Shown here piece after piece: positions 59,946-64,000 of a stretch of 64,000 bases of DNA. Below the pieces are notes generated by a model. That model searched no databases, was not told the origin of the DNA, and saw only the letters and a program-made list of their open reading frames with translations. Within the stretch, counting starts at the first letter, position 1; each line of letters opens with the position of its first letter. A program made the position numbers and the translations under genes. The stretch is from Chelydra serpentina (taxonomy: Eukaryota > Chordata > Testudines > Chelydridae): assembly GCA_037349315.1 (NCBI GenBank), contig JBAIAC010000033.1, positions 12,170,001 through 12,234,000 of the forward strand, in the 5' to 3' direction.

Positions 59946-61235
59946 TTACTGGTTACCCTGCTCTGTTTGGAAGCGAGCTTTCAATGCTTCCCGGATGCGC
60001 AGCGCGTCCCGCTGTGATCTTCTAATCGCCCTGGTGTCTGGCTGAGCGTAACCTGCTGCCAGGCGATTTGCCTCAACCTCCCAGCCCACCATAAACGTCT
60101 CCCCCTTGATCTCACAGAGATTGTGGAGAACACAGCACGCTGCAATCACAATGGGGATATTTGTTTGGCTGAGATCGGAGCGAGTAAGAAAGCTTCTCCA
60201 ACGACCTTTCAGACGGCCAAAGGCACACTCCACCACCATTCTACACTTGCTCAGGCGGTAATTGAAGAGCTCCTTTTCAGTGTCCAGGGCTCCCGTGTAT
60301 GGCTTCATGAGCCATGGCATTAGCGGGTAGGCAGGGTCCCCTAGGATCACTGTTGGCATCTCCACATCCCCAACAGTGATTTTGCAGTCCAGAAAATAAA
60401 CCCCCTGTTGCAGACGTCTAAACAGACCAGAGTTTTTGAAAACTCGAGCATCATGGACCTTGCCTGGCCACCCAACATTGATGTTCGTAAAACGTCCTTT
60501 GTGGTCCACTAATGCTTGCAGTACCATAGAAAAATAGCCCTTTTGGTTAATGTACTGGCTGCCCTGGTGCTCCGGTCCCAGGATAGGGATGTGTGTCCCA
60601 TCTATGGCCCCACCGCAGTTTGGGAATCCCATCGTGGCGAAGCCATCTATGATCGCCTGCACGTCTCCAAGGGTCACTACTTTGGGGAGCAGCAGGTCAA
60701 CAATAGCATGGGCTACCTGCATCACAGCAACCCCCACGGTAGACTTGCCCACTCCAAATTGGTTCGCTACTGACCGGTAGCTGTCAGGGGTTGCAAGCTT
60801 CCACAGGGCTATGGCCACTCGCTTCTGGATAGTCAGGGCTGCTCGCATCCGGGTGTCCTGGCGCTTCAGGGCAGGGGACAGCAACTCACAAAGTTCCATG
60901 AAAGTGCCCTTACGCATCCGAAAGTTTCGCAGCCACTGGGACTCATCCCAGACCTGCACCACTATGCGGTCCCACCAGTCAGTGCTTGTTTCCCTTGCCC
61001 AGAATCGCCGTTCCACAGGATCAACGTGACCCATTGCCACCATGATGTTTAGGGGCCGGGGTCCAGCGCTTTGCGAGAGGTCCATGCCCCTCTCAGAGTT
61101 CAAGTACTCCCGGAGCTTCCGTTGCCTCCTCTCCCGATTTCTCTGCATCTGAGTCTGGAAAAGGTGCGCTATAAGGCGCGAGGTGTTGGCAACGGACAGA
61201 ACATCAGCGATACTCACGGAGGGCTCCATGCTCAC
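59946..61235 (-). CDS. PIF/Harbinger DDE transposase (HARBI1-like), 429 aa, intact
   Basis: This enzyme excises and reinserts the element by DDE chemistry with divalent metal ions in the nucleus. Residues 130-180 hold a helix-turn-helix-like part (SVANQFGVGKSTVGVAVMQV). The DDE_Tnp_4-type catalytic core follows: D212 in GGAIDGTHIPI, D262 in GKVHDARVF, D300 in VILGDPAYPLMPW and E336 in VVECAFGRLKGRW. D300 and E336 are 35 residues apart, the DD35E spacing. IAACCVLHNLCE (about 364-375) is the usual C-terminal family motif. The frame has no stop or shift and the length is typical. Start MSMEP is used; M3 is an equally good start. The gene is convergent with the Myb-like gene. Confidence 0.95.
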   Translation of the reverse strand: MSMEPSVSIADVLSVANTSRLIAHLFQTQMQRNRERRQRKLREYLNSERGMDLSQSAGPRPLNIMVAMGHVDPVERRFWARETSTDWWDRIVVQVWDESQWLRNFRMRKGTFMELCELLSPALKRQDTRMRAALTIQKRVAIALWKLATPDSYRSVANQFGVGKSTVGVAVMQVAHAIVDLLLPKVVTLGDVQAIIDGFATMGFPNCGGAIDGTHIPILGPEHQGSQYINQKGYFSMVLQALVDHKGRFTNINVGWPGKVHDARVFKNSGLFRRLQQGVYFLDCKITVGDVEMPTVILGDPAYPLMPWLMKPYTGALDTEKELFNYRLSKCRMVVECAFGRLKGRWRSFLTRSDLSQTNIPIVIAACCVLHNLCEIKGETFMVGWEVEANRLAAGYAQPDTRAIRRSQRDALRIREALKARFQTEQGNQ

Positions 61236-61848
61236 TGTCCTGTGGCGTCCGAGCTATCAGCCACAGGAAAAGGGCGCGAGTTCATTACCTGCCGGCGCTT
61301 TCACGTAGGGAAGGCGGAAGTGTGGGTCGAGTAACGAAATTTACGTATAATGACCCTTGACACAATTTCGGTCCCACAAGGCACTGGGGGCTTCACCCAG
61401 AATTCCAGGGGGCAGCGGGGACTGCGGGAATTGTGGGATAGATACCCACAGTGCACCGCTTGCAATGTCGACGCTTGCCCCCTTACTGTGGACTCGTAAA
61501 TTCTAATTAAGATCCCTGATGTGGATTCGAACAATCGACCAGGCAATATCGGGTTGCCAAGTTCGGTTTCACAAAAATTGAACTAGTCTCGTAGTGTAGA
61601 CATACCCTAAGAGACACTGTCATCAGGATTATGCCTCCAATCCTCTTTCCTAAGTTTTTTTTAGAGTTATTATAAAATATAGCCACTTTGGTAAAATGCA
61701 ACAAAAAACAGTGTATGAGCTCCTCCAGCATGCTTAGAGTTATGTTAATATAACTACAGATGATGGTAAGTAAATAGACAAAACATTTTAGCTTTTTTAT
61801 TTTCACAGCTTTTAAAATACAGGACTGAATAAATTGGGGTTTAGAACC

Positions 61849-62097
61849 CAGGGGCGGCTCTATGATTTTTGCCGCTCCAAGCAGGGCAGTCGGCGTTTCT
61901 GCGGGTGTTCCGCCGGTCCCGTGCCGTCGGCATACCCGCCACCGAATTGCCGCCGAAGCCGAGGGATCGGCAGTCCTCCCGCAGAAACGCCGCCAAAGGC
62001 TGCCTGACTGCCGCCCTCACAGCAACCCTCACGCCGCCCCCCGCGGCTTGCCGCCCCAGGCACGCGCTTGCTGCGCTGGTGCCTGGAGCGGCCCCTG
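61849..62097. mobile_element. hAT-type MITE with perfect 8-bp TSD
   Basis: The ends CAGGGGCGGCTCTATG and GGTGCCTGGAGCGGCCCCTG are flanked by TTAGAACC (61841-61848 and 62098-62105). The termini match those of 44352-45133. It is G+C-rich and non-coding. Confidence 0.85.
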
Positions 62098-62105
62098 TTA
62101 GAACC

Positions 62106-62550
62106 AGAGCTGGTTGAGAGATAGGGAAATATATTCCACTTTTTTTCATTGAAATTTTATGTTTTGATTAGAACGTTGTGAAAATATTCATAACATTTTA
62201 TTTCCAGCTTTTTATCCATTGAAATTCAACATTTTGATGTAAAATTTTATCAGATTTTGAATTTTGTCAAATTTTGACCAGCAACGTTGAGGACGTTTTG
62301 CCAGCCATGGAATCTAGAAGTGTCAATAGTGGGCCAAACTACAAAAGCCCCAACAGGCCCTGCATTCCTCTGTCTCCCCAGCATCCTTCTGCCATGAGAA
62401 GACACTGTGACAGACTCTCCCTTCAATAGACCATGAGCCCTCCATCCTGTTCTATTGTGCTCTTTCTGAACAGAATGAAGGGCAGATGGACTTTTCTCTG
62501 CCTCCCACAACAGGATTGTGCCCCAATGGGACTTGTGGACACAAGATACA
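62106..62550. other. No gene recognised
   Basis: AT-rich sequence with repeated aaattttatg / cattttga words at 62130-62285, and no defined element. Confidence 0.4.
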
Positions 62551-62563
62551 CAATATATTCCAT

Positions 62564-62683
62564 AGGTTTAAGTGTAGTAGCCGTGTTAGTCTGTGTCAGC
62601 AAAACGAAAATAAGAAAGAAAAACTTGTAGCACCTTATTATTTGTTAGTCTCTAAGGTGCTACAAGTTTTTCTTTCTTATTTT
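62564..62683. mobile_element. Fold-back retroposon copy D
   Basis: The element starts with gtgtagtagccgtgttagtc. It contains aaaataagaaagaaaaactt plus gtagcacctta, followed after a 15-bp loop by the exact inverse (31-bp arms). A 13-bp direct repeat, caatatattccat, flanks it (62551-62563 and 62684-62696). Confidence 0.85.
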
Positions 62684-62696
62684 CAATATATTCCAT

Positions 62697-64000
62697 GTAT
62701 ACTTTCAAAAGCAAAATTAGAGGTTGACAATTAATATATCTTTTCTCTCCTGTTCAGCTATGGGTGGGACTTTGGCTAGTACAAAGCTGTGTTTGAAGCT
62801 CAGTTATGCACATACAGCTGGGGAAAAAATATTTTTGTAACCAAAAAAAAAAAGAACCGTTGGTCACAGTCACATTCAGAACTTCTGTGTACATTTTTAA
62901 GACCCGGTCCTGCTCCCTTGGAAATCTATGGGACTCTTTGATTTCACCAGTAGCAGGTTTGAGCCCATATTCAATTAAATAAATAAATAAATAAATAAAT
63001 AGAGCTGAATGCAATTTCTAACTTTCTCTTTGAAAATTTCCTTAGCAAAATGGAAATTGGTGACATGTAATATATTAGCACTATGCGAGTTCACTGAGAG
63101 CCAGACTCTGTGACCCTTATCGCTGGAAGTAACAAGTAAGGGGCTACTCCTGAGTAAGGGAGGAAAGGTCTGGCCCCAAATATCTGGCCCCTAAAAAGTG
63201 ACTCCGTTTTGTTTAGTGCAATATTCTATGAAATACTACACCAAGTGCAATGTAAAATGTAATTGCCACTTGACAAAACTGAAGAAAGAGTTTGTGCTGA
63301 TATCTTTGCTTTTGTTGCAAAAGTGTTCCCACAGACCCTGGTGTAGCCATAGATTCATTGCATCCCAGGGCTGTTGCTGGATCTATTGCTCGGGAAGAGA
63401 GATCTGGGAACCACCAGTAAATCTCCCCATTCACAGTTAACTTTGCCACCGGCTACGTGCACTTTTGAAACATTCCCCTAAGCCCACCCCTCCAAATTTC
63501 ACACAAATGCACTTTCCAGACATCCCTAATGCCACTCCCCACTCCCCAGTCCATTTATTGGTTGACAAAATCACCTTTTACAATATTTTTAAAGTCAGTA
63601 AATATAGCTTTCAATCAGGAATACTTCTTGTTGAATTATTAATAATATTAGAAATAATTAATATTAACATGGGAGAGAACCAGGCACTAATTTAACCATA
63701 AATTCCTTTATTAAGTCCAAAGGCCAAATAGTATTTTAACATGCCTCTAAACATGCCTGTCAGCCTTAAAATAAGCAGTCACTATGCCCAATAGAGTAAC
63801 AAAGTATTCATAAGCATGCGATCACTTACAAATAGGCCAGACCTAGGGAAAACCATCTAGCCCTGGTGTGCACAAGCATGATCAGGTGGTAGGGTGTGAC
63901 AAAGAACCCTCAGATTCATAACTCTTTTTATACCCTTCAAAAAAACAAATGATGCCATAGCCAGTTATCATATTAGTTAATGGCTAATTTGAGAAAGTTC
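62697..64000. other. No gene recognised; AAAT microsatellite
   Basis: A short aaat tandem repeat lies at 62974-63001. The rest is ordinary AT-rich intergenic DNA with no supported exon. Confidence 0.45.

Larger units (their letters stand above)
56474..61607. mobile_element. Complete PIF/Harbinger DNA transposon, 5134 bp
   Basis: Terminal inverted repeats GGCCAGGTCTACACTAGG (left) and GGGTATGTCTACACTACG (right, inverted) are flanked by the 3-bp target duplication TAA (56471-56473 and 61608-61610). This is the TWA duplication expected of Harbinger. The element holds both proteins of the superfamily: a Myb/SANT-like gene on plus and a DDE transposase on minus, convergent, each with an AATAAA after its stop. 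Both frames are uninterrupted. The copy therefore looks young compared with the decayed Harbinger MITEs in the window. Confidence 0.93.

Noticed and set aside
61507..61806. Minus-strand frame with a leader-like start MKIKKLKCFVYLLTIICSYI
   Set aside because: No usable phase-1 donor follows the hydrophobic stretch, and the frame runs into the end of the Harbinger element.
62754..63014. Possible signal-peptide exon for the Ig receptor (hydrophobic start MHSALFIYLFIYLIEYGL, phase-1 donor-like G|gtgaaa)
   Set aside because: The hydrophobic run is a translated AAAT microsatellite, so the match is probably chance.

Overview
The window is vertebrate nuclear DNA, most likely from a turtle (Testudines) or a close non-avian sauropsid. 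It has sparse exons with GT/AG splice sites and a chicken-like CHRNA7 5' end. The repeats are CR1, L2 and MIR remnants, many hAT and Harbinger MITEs and LTR remnants. No bacterial-style operons, CRISPR arrays or rRNA/tRNA genes were seen.

Region by region. (1) 1-9.1 kb holds the 5' end of CHRNA7 on the minus strand: coding exon 1 (8591-8645), exon 2 (6867-7006), a GC-rich presumed promoter above 8645, and intron 2 running off the left edge. (2) 9.1-14.3 kb holds a 38-bp near-perfect palindrome, two fold-back retroposons (one with a captured piece of hAT transposase gene) and a strong CpG island (13.48-14.25 kb) with no gene I can assign. (3) 14.5-47 kb is mostly repeats: a hAT remnant, CR1 and L2 pieces, two solo LTRs with 5-bp target duplications, and a dense cluster of hAT-type MITEs with 8-bp duplications. 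(4) 48.2-55.75 kb carries, on the minus strand, six in-frame exons of an immunoglobulin-superfamily membrane receptor. It has two Ig domains, one transmembrane helix and a tail with an ITIM and an ITSM-like motif. Its signal-peptide exon was not found. (5) 56,474-61,607 is an apparently complete PIF/Harbinger transposon with a TAA target duplication. It has a two-exon Myb/SANT-like gene on plus and an uninterrupted 429-residue DDE transposase on minus, the two convergent with a poly(A) signal each. (6) 61.6-64 kb holds another hAT MITE, another fold-back retroposon and microsatellites.

How the parts relate. The two Harbinger proteins would act together: the transposase cuts and joins, and the Myb-like protein supports DNA binding and nuclear import. 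The element lies 727 bp upstream of the first Ig exon, so it probably sits in intron 1 or the 5' flank of that receptor gene. CHRNA7 and the receptor are both on the minus strand and separated by about 40 kb of repeats. No functional link between them is implied.
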